From assembly GCA_033816765.1 (NCBI GenBank), contig CM066290.1:4399376-4463375 (forward strand): DNA of 64,000 nucleotides, in the 5' to 3' direction. The notes below the pieces were generated by a model that saw nothing but the letters and a program-made list of their open reading frames with translations, was not told the origin of the DNA and did not search any database. The DNA comes from Nothopassalora personata (Eukaryota; Ascomycota; Dothideomycetes; Mycosphaerellales; Mycosphaerellaceae). This document shows, piece after piece, positions 47,701 through 57,060 of this stretch; the stretch's first letter is position 1; each line of letters opens with the position of its first letter. The translations under genes and the position numbers were made by a program.

Positions 47701-50211
47701 GATCTGGTTCTTGTTCGTCCCAAATTCCGCTACTACCCAAGGACTAGGGACCATAGCAAAGTTGTCAAGGACACTAGAGAGCCCGATCTTCTCAACATCC
47801 TCATATAGCTCAGCAGCAGGGACCGCACCCTTGGAGCAAAGCATGGTTGAATACACTCCGACATACTGGGCCTGACCATCTTCGCGGAAGACCTCCTCAT
47901 TATACTCAGGTTCATCTTCACAGGTGACCACTTGTCCAGTGCGAACCTCAGGGTCCTTTCCTGCAAGACGTCGCACTGTAGCGAGCTTCTCCTGAAGAGC
48001 GGGGGTGTTAGCAACGCGACCGAAGAGGGCAGCCTCGAACCAGCGACCATATCGAAACCAATCTTGGGCGTTCACATTGGGAAACGTTGTCTGGAGGATC
48101 TGATCAATCCAGTAGATGATACCCTCTTCCTTTGTAACCGGGCCATCACCAGCTGAACCATACTGTCGGACGTAGTTGTCAATCCTCATAGTCTTGGCAT
48201 TCTGCATACGCTTCCTTTGTGCGAAGGGGGCGTTCACGGGACCAACAGGCATATCCTTAGGCAGTCCTTTGTTAGCATCGTTCCCTGGTCTGTTCACTTG
48301 GGCATCACTTCCCCTTCCTAGGGTTACCCCGGATTCAGCTGATGACTGAGTTTCGCTCATTTGAGCACTGACTTCGTCAATCATTTCAACCTCCTGCTGG
48401 TCAATCTCAGCTTGCCGGATCTCCTGTTCCAATTGCAGGCGAACTTTCTCAGCAGCCTCAGCTCGGGCTCGCAGATCCTGGGCTGAGGACCGGGTCCTCG
48501 GGTACGGATTCTTCAGAATACCTACGGGTGCCTTCCCTTTCACTTTGTCAGACTGCACAGGATAGGCAGATACCTCGTCAAGCTCGCCCAAGTCGGTTGC
48601 CTGCTCCGCTTCACTTTCTCCGAATGAGACCCAATATGTCCCAGCAGCCTTCTCCTTTTGGCCAGACCGCGCGTCCTGAGGGCCATACTCCATTAAATGC
48701 CTGAAGTTAGGAGGGGGCTTAGAATGATCAGGAGGCGTGACCTTAGTCACCCCAGCGTAGTCCCTACCCATCCATTGCTTACGCAGTGCGGGAATCTCAT
48801 ACTGGTTGTCAAACTCGATCGGTCCATAATGTTCTTCGAGCAGAGGGAGCATGCAGAGCAGTTTCGGTTTGCTGTAGTCCCTCCGAAAGTTGAACTTGGC
48901 GGGACGTGGATCGCCTTCTTTCCCTAGATACCACCAGTTGTTCGGGGCGAGGTATACGTAGCCCCGGGATATTAAGGACCTCATCGCCCCACAATTGCTG
49001 GCCTGGTGCTTCGAACTGCCACAGTTGTAGCAACAACCATCCATCGCTTTGGACTGTTCGCGATTTTGCGATGGGGGACGCTGCATTGCGTAAACCTGCA
49101 GTTCAGTGTCTGGGTCGTGCCTCTCTGGTTGCATAGAGCGTTGATTCTCGCTCGGGTAGAAGGCACCCGCGTCCGCGACGCGACCGCGCTGGTATGCACG
49201 TATGCTCATTTCAGCTACCTTCTGGATTAGGTCATCATCAACAACAGTCCTGGAGGTGGCCTTCTTAAGCGTGTCAATCTCAGGCTTGAGGCGCGGCATT
49301 TGCTTCACGACTGAGCGGTGCAGCTGAGGCAAAGCAAGAGGGAAATCTGTATGCACAGCTTTCCATCCCTCCTCACCATCTGCGATGCTAGCAGCTTCAT
49401 CGAGAATCCTCTGAAAGTCCCTGAACTTCTCAGGTTGCTTTGGGTGAAGCCCGCAAGCCTTGTAGACCGCTTTCGCGACTGCCTCTGGCAATCCCTGAAG
49501 GAGAAGGCGACTCCGGGAGCTGTTATCCAAATCCTCAGGTTCAATTAGGTCACTTGAGGATACAAATAGGCGGATGAATTCCTTCACATCTTGTTCTTCA
49601 GGCCTCTTGCCTTGCTGCGCCCTAACAATCTCCTCAAGATATTCCCGACTCCCCAACATCGAGTGGGCGTCAAACCTTGAGAATTCTGACAAGAACGCCC
49701 TCCTGAAACGTGCCTTGCTGGTGAGCCACCCAGGCAGCCTCATGACCACACGCCGGATAGTAATTTCGCAATTGCGCTCAAACCTGCCCCAGAAATCATC
49801 CTTCTTAATGGATGCCCGAGGCGGATACTGGTCCATTAGGTCGCCAAACCGCTCCCAGAACTCAGTAGCATTGGTGCCATCAAAGAACGGATTCTCAGCA
49901 CCTCCTGGAGGTGGAAAGCGAGGGCCAGCGTTTTCCATTGCTACTGCCAATCGTCCAAAGAGGGCAGTTATAGCATCCATTCCAATTGTGCTGTTCATTC
50001 CTACACCCATACCCAATTCAGCGGCGCTGGTTCCGCTTCTCCCTTCTTTACTAGATTCAGGTGTTTCCCCTTCCTCCGATTCCTCCATCCCCTCATGAGG
50101 GACAGAATCCCTGTAGACCCCTTCCATTTTCGTGGGGTTCACAGGCTGTTCGTAGCCTCTGCCTATGTCGGCAAAGGTGCTAAGTTTTTCTGGTGATGCA
50201 GCCGTATCCAT
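44596..50211 (-). CDS. D-young gag-pol (ORF1): gag, protease, RT, RNase H, start of integrase
   Basis: 1871 codons. Gag domain at residues about 100-300 with FWERFGDLM; CCHC zinc knuckle CYNCGSSKHQASNC near residue 390; a coiled-coil, Glu-rich segment near 575-620. The aspartic protease motif is CLIDEGSEVNIIG near 840 (DEG instead of DSG/DTG). RT spans about 1240-1420, with LVDLFSGYDQI and the catalytic FLDDIGIKG near 1390. RNase H runs from about 1550 (VSVDASGTGWGC, then KRECLE and LEVDAK), followed by RHTGPDALSRRP. It enters the integrase zinc finger at ECHEG and then runs out of frame for its last 75 or so residues. Start: first ATG after the leader, 223 nt downstream of the 5' LTR. Confidence 0.9.
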   Translation of the reverse strand: MDTAASPEKLSTFADIGRGYEQPVNPTKMEGVYRDSVPHEGMEESEEGETPESSKEGRSGTSAAELGMGVGMNSTIGMDAITALFGRLAVAMENAGPRFPPPGGAENPFFDGTNATEFWERFGDLMDQYPPRASIKKDDFWGRFERNCEITIRRVVMRLPGWLTSKARFRRAFLSEFSRFDAHSMLGSREYLEEIVRAQQGKRPEEQDVKEFIRLFVSSSDLIEPEDLDNSSRSRLLLQGLPEAVAKAVYKACGLHPKQPEKFRDFQRILDEAASIADGEEGWKAVHTDFPLALPQLHRSVVKQMPRLKPEIDTLKKATSRTVVDDDLIQKVAEMSIRAYQRGRVADAGAFYPSENQRSMQPERHDPDTELQVYAMQRPPSQNREQSKAMDGCCYNCGSSKHQASNCGAMRSLISRGYVYLAPNNWWYLGKEGDPRPAKFNFRRDYSKPKLLCMLPLLEEHYGPIEFDNQYEIPALRKQWMGRDYAGVTKVTPPDHSKPPPNFRHLMEYGPQDARSGQKEKAAGTYWVSFGESEAEQATDLGELDEVSAYPVQSDKVKGKAPVGILKNPYPRTRSSAQDLRARAEAAEKVRLQLEQEIRQAEIDQQEVEMIDEVSAQMSETQSSAESGVTLGRGSDAQVNRPGNDANKGLPKDMPVGPVNAPFAQRKRMQNAKTMRIDNYVRQYGSAGDGPVTKEEGIIYWIDQILQTTFPNVNAQDWFRYGRWFEAALFGRVANTPALQEKLATVRRLAGKDPEVRTGQVVTCEDEPEYNEEVFREDGQAQYVGVYSTMLCSKGAVPAAELYEDVEKIGLSSVLDNFAMVPSPWVVAEFGTNKNQIRCLIDEGSEVNIIGQRNAHRFGLPVMSSAQLAFRGAGGRAQFKGVVGNLDVWVFGVHCQVDMFISSDPNSPTILGRPWARKVRLTARNCDDGSWEGTIASRKGESVMFTALVGSDRCKTLQELLKASGNGMVGYGAQPTDLLKPGLTKSVRFSHYLGETSDFDLPVPGPVNSYSEENGYDHDTTHLQEPGKALTPSNHSAHLLGLLRTAVAKERVAEIGTGAFEGDSIANVYSVQGDWPSEILRQSALNAQARKQQAGLHIANIRMPQVFTMYKRKADKKKPVDASVHERPESRVEGDMEWKRRALYLESKMPEGQGPFDGKYLTKKFSSIERGSRITPERLTSIKVGIKLLPMERALFDEMLYNREAVLAWDFSHMRQIRHDVVPPQKINTVPHRPWQARPIRLHPSLRAIVERMIRARIKNNILEYSQGAYSNSWFLVAKKVDASGSDVPYRLINSAVLLNEVTMRDANIPPDTDSFSEDFAGCRVASLVDLFSGYDQITLDESCRDLTAFMTPLGLVRNTTLPQGATNSVAQFVRAVTKILLDHISHRAKPFLDDIGIKGPTEDYGNAELEPGLRKWVVEHIVSLDLVLADLERAGAVVAGGKSQWLYEKLKIVGYVTGPDGRYPDPKVVAKILDWPTPTCIKEVRTYVGLCVYFRIWIPWFVIIARPMYKLLKKDAEFTWTENEQFSKEEVARYLVQSPALVTLCYSPGAGSIFVSVDASGTGWGCIVSQESMDSTRRRHPVRYESGIWSASESRYDAGKRECLEVLKGLKKIQRYITGVDFVLEVDAKTLVWQLNRPASDLPNSAMARWVAWIRLFTFEVKHVAGTRHTGPDALSRRPSTPQEPRKADEDEVDQMIDDKLFRYPEPVDTYPVEIQKTRHLGDQYSEGSQQLAQVIETRTRPDGVTRAEYRRLVKKSVNFFVRDQLLFFQKRRGAPLQLVIDDDEAQKEIVIECHEGTVIAALRSCTTLFPIGITGTGASPMSLRGFEVVLLVGFAKATSALVSFTHRALRSLVRSGTRTPSRCTKMDTS
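47188..47213. repeat. Third copy of the palindrome, inside gag-pol
   Basis: Same 26-bp palindrome with one mismatch, located within the coding frame between protease and RT, where it encodes LPVPGPVN. Its D-old equivalent (about 21116-21141) is also preserved. Confidence 0.75.
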
Positions 50212-50434
50212 TGTTGCGTGGTGCTTGCTTCAGAATGTGCTGATACTAGTTGTTGCTTGACAGGACCTTGTGACCGTGATTGTTGCTGAATACCTTGGAC
50301 CTTGAATGTTTTTCGACCTTAGTCGACCTTGACCGTGAACCTTGGACCTTGAACCGTGATTTTGACCTTACAAACTGGATGCTGATACGCCACCGGGTGT
50401 ACACTTGATAACCCCCCTCATTGACCACCAAAAT
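50212..50434 (-). promoter_or_regulatory. Leader between 5' LTR and gag ATG, with AAGGTC-type repeats
   Basis: It contains many short ACCTT(G) units on the plus strand (50290-50370), i.e. AAGGTC on the coding strand. The D-old leader (about 56520-56630) has a longer array of the same units, so the array varies in length. A 66-codon minus-strand open frame (50246-50446) that begins in the LTR could act as an upstream ORF, but nothing else supports it. Confidence 0.5.
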
Positions 50435-50811
50435 AATGTCTACCAACCACCCTATGTAGGCCTGTCCGAGTTGTGGTGGTATGGAGCGGTGCTTGCGTAA
50501 GCAGGGGTATTTGCCGGTCCTGGGACCGGGAAATCAGGTCACGTGACGAGCAGCGCAGTAGCCAGATAAAACAAGAGGATTGGCGGACCCTAAACCCCTA
50601 TACCCTCTACTCGAGAGGTATGAATTGAATTGTTGCCTTGATGCTACGCTTACAATGCTCAACTGCGCAATATATATCTCAATAGCCATACCAGGTCCTG
50701 CTGGCTTGCCCTTGGGTCCAATCAAACCTAAATGAAAAAGGGGCAAGTTGGACCCAAGGACCCCTTCCCAAACCCAAACCCAAGGTCAACACAACCCATT
50801 AGTCGTCAATA
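50435..50811 (-). repeat. 5' LTR of D-young
   Basis: 377 bp, identical by eye to 39184-39560. CTAGT follows at 50812-50816. Confidence 0.97.
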
Positions 50812-50816
50812 CTAGT

Positions 50817-51990
50817 ACTTCTTTATCTCCTAGTTCTAGCTTTCGACTAGGAGCTAGTCTTTTCCTATCTCTCCGGGATCCGACTTAAACCCGTCGTCCT
50901 CTAGGATCGGCGCGACCGAGGCCGCGTTAATCCTAGTAGGATTGACTACTACGGCGTACGGGCATTCCTTCACTCGATGTCCGCTCGCTCTATAGCGGAA
51001 GCAGAGCTATTCTTAACGCCTACGATCTCTCTCCGCGGTATCTACCTATTCTACTCTCTACCTCCCTTTATCCTCCTTCCGATCTCTACGACTTCTAGGG
51101 CGGCCTCCGCTTATCCGGGTTAGTACTATAATAGTGTTACTATTGGCATTAACCTAGTTACTAGCCGCTCTCGTAAAAGAACGGGTAGTAACTATAGCGG
51201 TTACACTAGAGTCCTTATCGTTATCCTTCTACCTCTTATAGGCTATTTTAAACTAGTCCGTGTCCTCGAGGTTAGTTATAATCCGTTCGACCTCCCCCGC
51301 GAACTCGTAGTAGTCCTCCTTTTTCGGCATAGCCGCCGTATATATCCGAACGGGGTTCGAGAAGGTGTTACGTAAGTAACTAATCTTCGCGTCGTCGCTC
51401 TAGTTCTCTCCGCCGGCGCTTAGTAGGAGTCCGTCGAATTTTATCTAGTAATCGTACTAAGGTTAACCGTTCGTATCTTTAATCTTAGTAAGCTACTCTA
51501 GGGCCTTAGCGCGCTCGTTACTATTACCGAAGACTTTCTCGAGTTACGTAAAGAAAGTAACGGGGTCCTTCCTAAGTTCGCCGTCTCCCTTATCCTAGAA
51601 GTGCCGTATCCTAGTACGCTCTCTCGCTAGTAAGGTGTCGTTAATTGCATCCTAGTAATACCCCTTAGAGAGCGTCGGTTTTAGGGCGGATCGTACCCTA
51701 AAAGAGCTCTTTAACCTTAAGAAGTAATCGCGGAATGTCTCTACCTTACCGTCCTAGGAAGGGGGGTTCTAACCTCTAGGACCCGACGGTTCTTCTCCGG
51801 TGCGCGGCGAGGGCGCGGCGGCGTTTAGCGTCTATAGTAGCTGTCTTATTAGGTTACTAGTAGTTATCTTATTATAAACTAGTAGCGAGACTATAGATGT
51901 TAACTAACGTCGAGCGTCTTCCGATTCTTTTAAAGCGGCGCGCGTTGCAATTAACTCGGCTTGCATCTCTTCCTATCGCTAGTACAGTTA
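50817..51990 (-). pseudogene. Gag relic of B
   Basis: The minus-strand frame begins near 51964 with MQAELIATRAALKESEDARR. It continues with FRDYFLRLKSSFRVR and KIKDTNG, and has a zinc knuckle near 50965-51010 (CFRYRASGHRVKEC, second Cys changed to Tyr by RIP). TAG and TAA interruptions are numerous. It continues the protease piece on the other side of D-young. Confidence 0.75.
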
Positions 51991-52117
51991 CTAAAGCATA
52001 AGTTAGAAGTTTTTATTCGGGGTACTAGTCCCGGGGTTCTCGCTACCCGGCGACGTTATTACGTATCCCGTCTCTTTAATAGTAGGTACCTAGCTAATTT
52101 AAATGGATCGAACTTAA

Positions 52118-52279
52118 TGTTACGGGTAAACGACGTATACACTAAAGTTCTATAAAGTTTATAATAAGTTCGATATAGAAGAAAGGGGAAGTTATACGCT
52201 GTCCGAAGAAAAGGTGTCGGAAAGCAATCCGAACGTATAGGCGTAGCCTATACTAAGAAACAGGGGCCCGCCCCTTATA
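52118..52279 (-). repeat. 5' LTR of B
   Basis: 162 bp, partner of 26601-26762, followed by TACGC (52280-52284), the target duplication, and then A2 sequence. Confidence 0.9.
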
Positions 52280-52284
52280 TACGC

Positions 52285-55200
52285 CGACTAGAAGGATAGA
52301 AGAACTACCTTCGACCGGGATAGACACTAGCGTAGGGCCGCCGGCTTACGAAGTTACTAGAAGTAATAGAAGTAACGTACTATCGAAGAATACTAATATC
52401 TTAGAGTTAAGTATTCCTAAGGAGTATCGTAAGTAGTCGCGACTCTTTAAAGAGGAGAGAGGTAAAACCGCCTTACCTAAGCACCGCCTATAGGATTATA
52501 AGATTAACATTTAGCTAGGGAAAGAGCCTCTATAGGGACCCCTATATTAAATATCTAAGAAAGAGCTATAGACCCTACGAGAATAGCTAAAGGAGAAGCT
52601 AGCTAAAGGATAGATAAGAAGATCTACCTTAAGTATAGGAACTCTATATATGTTCGTTCTAAAAGTAAACGGGAAGTTACGACTCGTATAAGACTATAGG
52701 AAGTTAAACGAGATTACAATTAAGAACCGATACCCGCTACCTAACATCGAAGAAGCATAAGATAGATTAACCGGATCGGACTAGTACACAAAGATTAACC
52801 TACGAGATGCCTTCTATACTATACGAATAGTAGAAGGAGAAGAATGGAAAACCGCTTTTAGAATAAGATACGGACTCTACGAATTCTTAGTTATACTAAT
52901 AGGATTAACTAACGCACCCGCATCCTACTAGGACCTTGTTAATAAAACACTTAGAGACCTACTCGACGTATACGTTATTGCCTATATAGACGACATATTA
53001 GTCTACACGAAAGGATCCCTTTAGAATTACATAAAGTAAGTCTAGGACGTATTCGAACGACTTACGCGTTTAGGATTTAAGATAGTACCCGAGAAATGCA
53101 AATTCCATAAGAAAGAAGTTAAATTCTTGGGCTTTATTATTAGCACTATAGGGATAACGATCGACCCTACGAAGATACAGTTAATTAGAGAATAGCTAGA
53201 ACTAAAAACAGTTAAGGACGTATAATCATTCCTTAGACTAGCGAACTATAACCGGAAATTTATTAAGGACTACGTAAAAATAGCAGCACTAATGACGATG
53301 CTTACGAGGAAAGACGTTACCTAGAAATAGGGAAAGGAATAGATTAAAGCATTTAAGAAACTTAAGGAACAATACGCTTTAGCCCCTACGCTTCGATTAT
53401 TCGATAGTAGTAAGGAAGTCTATATCGAGACCGATACGTCTAATATAGCAATAGGCGCGTATCTAATATAGATATACGATAGGTAGAGACACCTAGTAGC
53501 CTATTACTCCCGGAAAATGACTATAGCGGAACAGAACTACGACATCTATAATAAAGAGCTTCTAGCTATTATTGCTACTATGTAACATTAGAGAATATAT
53601 ATCGAGGGCCTACCGAAGTTAACGATTCTTTCTAACTATAAGAATCTTACGTACTTTACGACGACAAAAGAACTTACCCGAAGGCAAGCCCGCTAGTCGG
53701 AGCTACTAGGACAGTATAAGTTCGAAATTAAATATACTCTAGGACGAGAGAATAGCCGCGCCGACGCGCTAAGCTAAAGAAGCGACTATATAGAAGAAAA
53801 AGAACTAGTACAACATAAAGTACTAAAGACGAACCCCGACGGAAGTCTTAGTACTAATACAAGAGAATTTAATAACATCGTACGGATATTAGGTAATAGG
53901 GACGAACAATTCCCTATATCGCAAGGGAAATACCAAGTACCTAAGGATCGAGAAGAAGAATGTATACGACAATATTACGACGGACTAACTTATAGACACC
54001 CTAGAACTTTAAAGACAATAGACCTAATATAACGTAGTTTCTTATTTCTATAGATAAGACTTAAGGTGTTACGCTATATTAAACAATACGTACACTACTA
54101 ACGAAATAAGGCTACGAGACATGTAAAATACGGTTACCTACAGTTTAGGACACTACCGATAAAACTATAGGACGAAGTTATAATAGACTTTATTACGAAA
54201 CTCCTACCGTTAAGAGATTAAGTTACGAAACAACTATACGACATAATACTAGTTATAGTTAATAGACTTACGAAATACGTACACTTTATTCCTACATTAG
54301 AAACGTACAATGTAGAGCAGCTCGGATACCTCGTACTAGATAGACTTATCCGATACTACGGATTCCCCTAAGCGTTTATAACGGATAGAGATAAGCTATT
54401 TACATTAAATTACTAGAAGACGCTTATAGGAACGATTGGAATTAAACATAAGCTATTAATAGCATATTATCCGGAAATAGACGGATAAACCGAAAGGATA
54501 AATTAAACGCTAGAACAATACCTACGACACTATATTAATTATGCATAAGATAACTAGGTTTCATTACTGCTAATAGCGCAGATTATACTAAACAACTACA
54601 AATCGGAGACAACTTTAACGACACTATTCTATACGAACTTTAGTAAAGATCCTAACCTATTTAGAATACCTAGATCTTACCTATAAGCCGAAAGAGCAAT
54701 CGTAACGACGGATACTCTTAAGGAAGTGTATAAAGAAACACGTAAGGCGATCGAAGATGCATAATAAAAACTGTCTCGATAACGGTAGGACACGAGAAAA
54801 ATGGCACCTCTACTAAAAGAGGGGGATAAGGTCTATCTCCTTATAAAAAACTTAAGAATAAGAAGATAGACTAAAAAACTAGATTACGTTAAGGTCGGAC
54901 TATTTTTTATCGACAAAGTTATAGGACTAGTTAACTACCGCCTACGACTGCTACCCGACGCTAGAATCTACCTAGTCTTCTACATCTCTAAGCTAGAACT
55001 AGCGGACGCTAAAATACCTTACTAGGAGAGCTTCTATTTCGAGCCGGAAGTAGAAACCGAATTTAAAGTCGAAAGAATCCTAGATAAGAAAGGTTAGCGA
55101 TACCTTATTAAATGGAAAGGATACGACAAATTAGAAAATACCTAGGAACTAAAAGAAAATCTACATAACTGTTAGTAAAAAATCTAGGAATACTACAAAA
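52285..55200 (+). pseudogene. Pol relic of A2: RT, RNase H, integrase, chromodomain
   Basis: It continues A2 after the B insertion and parallels A1 10003-12910 closely. RT YIDD is at 52983-52994. The C-terminal chromodomain reads RILDKKG, RYLIKWKGYD near 55075-55150, where Trp is retained that is lost in A1. TAG and TAA stops abound, though slightly fewer than in A1. Confidence 0.8.
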
Positions 55201-55254
55201 CTAAAAAACGGCTAGCCAACTAAGCTACCGATTAACGACTAGTCGGCCGGGAAT

Positions 55255-55327
55255 AGCTAAGGTAGGAATTGAACCTACGACCTTAAGAGTATAGATAGCC
55301 TACGCTCTACTACTAAGCTACCTAGCC
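55255..55327 (-). tRNA. tRNA-like gene captured in A2, antisense
   Basis: 73 nt on the minus strand. The acceptor stem is GGCTAGG with CTTAGCT (7 pairs including wobble), the D arm is GCTT and GAGC, the T stem is GTAGG and CCTAC, and the B-box region is GGTTCAATTCC. It is the orthologue of 12968-13040 in A1. The two copies carry different single changes away from a perfect B box and perfect acceptor stem, which supports a functional ancestor. Anticodon unresolved. Confidence 0.6.
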
Positions 55328-55423
55328 GATTAATAAGAATAGGGACACAACTTACGAATAAGTACCCTAATAAGTCTCTACCCCTAGAGACTCGCCCTAA
55401 GGCTCCGCTCTAGAAAGCGCCGC

Positions 55424-55840
55424 CTAGTTATTTACGGGCATCTCTAGGATATCCGAGAAAGAAACTAGCGAAGGCGACACCTCTACCCCCGACGCCCGCT
55501 TAAGAGACGGTAGCTCCTTACGCGCCTCTTCCTCCTCGAGCTCCTCTAACTCCTTAGCGACGGTATCGTCGGTACGACGCTTAGCTAATCGTAGCTATTT
55601 CCGAAGACGAATCTTACGTATCTTTAGCCGCACCTCCTCCTCTTTAATCCTCTTAAGCTCTAGCTTAAGATTATCGCGCGAATTGCGAAGACGTTCCTAC
55701 TCCGGACGAGAAAGACGTATATCGTAATCCTTATAGCCTTTTCGAATATAGGCCGAACACTTTCTAGACCGAGAACCTACGATACACTTTACTACTACGC
55801 CCGAGGATCGAGACTTCTAACAATTCGTGTATAGAGCCAT
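55424..55840 (-). pseudogene. Antisense ORF relic in A2, 139 codons
   Basis: Same length and frame as 13137-13553 in A1, and here the ATG (55838-55840) is intact. Charged, Glu/Arg/Leu-rich middle portion. Unknown function; it sits upstream of the tRNA-like gene on the same strand, facing away from the 3' LTR. Confidence 0.6.
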
Positions 55841-55979
55841 TTCGATACTAGAAACTTTAGTATCCTAAGTAAGTCGTTAACGGCGTCTATAGAAGGAAGA
55901 AGATATAGTTAACTATTACTATAAGAAATGATAACGGCTTAAGAAGCTTCGGAACGAAGCTAGGCTAAGAAGGGGATAG

Positions 55980-56340
55980 TGTTACGGAATAATTCCTAGG
56001 GACCCTAGAATTATAACGATAAGACAAATACGTAACTTATCCTACCTAAGCGCTTAGACATAGAGCGGTTAGACTACTTATGCTTAGACTAATTAGACTG
56101 CTTATACTTAGAATAATTAGACTAATTACCGAGATCTACGAATCTCCTTTATATTTAGGGACGCTAAGAACCCTTATAGTTTCGATGCGTTTAACTTATG
56201 TTACTATCTTACTAATTAGAATATAACTCTTATTTCTATCATTTATCTTCGCTTAGCTTACTTTAGCCTCTCTAAAGAATACCGCTACGTAACTTAACTT
56301 ATCTCTCCTTTAAGACTAGCCCTAGAACGAGACAATAATA
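55980..56340 (+). repeat. 3' LTR of A2
   Basis: 361 bp, partner of 24055-24415, preceded by AAGAAGGGGATAG and followed by AGACC, the target duplication. Confidence 0.9.
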
Positions 56341-56691
56341 AGACCCCTTCCATTTTCGTATAGTTTATAGGCTATTCGTAGCCTCTACCTATGTCGGTAA
56401 AGGTACTAAGTTTTTCTAGTAATGTAGCCGTATCTATTACTACGTAGTACTTACTGTAGAATACGCTAATACTAGTTATTACTTAATAGGACCTTATAAC
56501 CGTAATTGTTACTAAATACCTTAGACCTTAGGTGTTTTCGACCTTAGTCGACCTTAACCGTAAACCTTAACCTTAAGTAATAACCTTAACCGTAAACCTT
56601 AAACCTTAAACCGTAATTTTAACCTTATAAACTGGATACTAATACGCTACCGGGTGTATACTTAATAACTCCTCTTATTAACTACTAAAAT
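56341..56691 (-). pseudogene. D-old gag N-terminus (to 56437) and leader
   Basis: It aligns with D-young 50118-50434. The ATG position is now ATA (56435-56437). The leader contains an expanded array of CCTTAA-type units (ACCTTGA after RIP) around 56520-56630. Confidence 0.8.
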
Positions 56692-57060
56692 AATGTCTAC
56701 TAACTACCCTATATAGGCCTATCTAAGTTGTAGTAGTATAGAGCGGCGCTTATATAAGTAGGGATATTTACCGGTCCCGGGACCGTAAAATTAGGTTACG
56801 TAACGAGTAGCGTAGTAGCTGGATAAAGAAGAGGATTAGCGGACCTAAACCCCTATACCCTCTACTCGAGAGGTATAAATTGAATAGTTACCTTAATGCT
56901 ACGCTTATAATGCTTAACTACGTAGTATATATCTTAATAGCTATACTAGGTCCTACTAGCTTACCTAAATGTCTAATTAAACCTAAATGAAATTGGGGTA
57001 AGTTAGACCTAAGGGACCCCCTCTAAACCTAAGGTTAATATAACCTATTAGTCGTTAATA
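56692..57060 (-). repeat. Right LTR of D-old
   Basis: 369 bp matching the D-young LTR with CpA/TpG to TpA changes and small indels; same AATGTC and GT(C/T)AATA ends. The palindrome core GGTCCCGGGACC is retained at about 56770-56785. Confidence 0.9.

Larger units (their letters stand above)
39184..50811 (-). mobile_element. D-young: intact-looking, RIP-free Gypsy-like element of 11.6 kb
   Basis: Two 377-bp LTRs (39184-39560 and 50435-50811) read as identical, and CTAGT is duplicated outside them (39179-39183 and 50812-50816). CpA and TpG are abundant, in sharp contrast to every flank. Three long minus-strand frames are present: gag-pol, the integrase remainder, and ORF3. On the minus strand AATGGGGGAGG precedes the left (3') LTR. 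TGGTGGTCAATGAGG lies just inside the right (5') LTR and is a possible primer site, though I cannot name the tRNA. It is inserted into B between gag and protease. Confidence 0.97.
26601..52279 (-). mobile_element. B: chromovirus-type Gypsy element inserted in A2, split by C and D-young
   Basis: 162-bp LTRs at 26601-26762 and 52118-52279 (TGTTACGGG... to ...CCCCTTACA, RIP variants) with target duplication TACGC (26596-26600 and 52280-52284). Intact A1 shows the undisturbed target at about 9994-9998. On the minus strand a purine tract GAAGGGGGGAGG precedes the left LTR, so that is the 3' LTR. Pieces of B: 26601-31606, 38871-39183 and 50817-52279. Domains on the minus strand are gag, protease, RT, RNase H, integrase and chromodomain. 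RIP is near saturation. Confidence 0.95.
24055..56340 (+). mobile_element. A2: chromovirus-type Gypsy element inserted in D-old, split by B
   Basis: LTRs of 361 bp at 24055-24415 and 55980-56340 (start TATTACGG or TGTTACGG, end GAGACAATAATA) and a 5-bp target duplication AGACC (24050-24054 and 56341-56345). A2 itself is 24055-26600 plus 52285-56340. The middle is element B with its own insertions. D-old sequence resumes immediately at 56341. Pol and the 3' region match A1 closely, but the second half of the LTR and much of gag differ, so A1 and A2 are different subfamilies or mosaics. Confidence 0.95.
7089..57060 (-). mobile_element. D-old: RIP-saturated Gypsy-like element forming the outer shell of the nest
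   Basis: D-old aligns along its length with the intact D-young copy. Its pieces are an LTR fragment (7089-7220), body (14097-24054), body plus leader (56341-56691) and the second LTR (56692-57060). The rest is later insertions: A1, S and A2 with its contents. Differences from D-young are overwhelmingly CA to TA and TG to TA. The LTR termini match those of D-young. Flanking pentamers are CTAGT on the left and CTACT on the right. They differ by G versus C, which RIP cannot explain, so the two ends may not come from one simple insertion. Confidence 0.85.

Noticed and set aside
50246..50446. 66-codon minus-strand frame in the D-young leader
   Set aside because: It starts within the LTR and consists mostly of repeat-array codons. 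Possible upstream ORF, but not supported as a gene.
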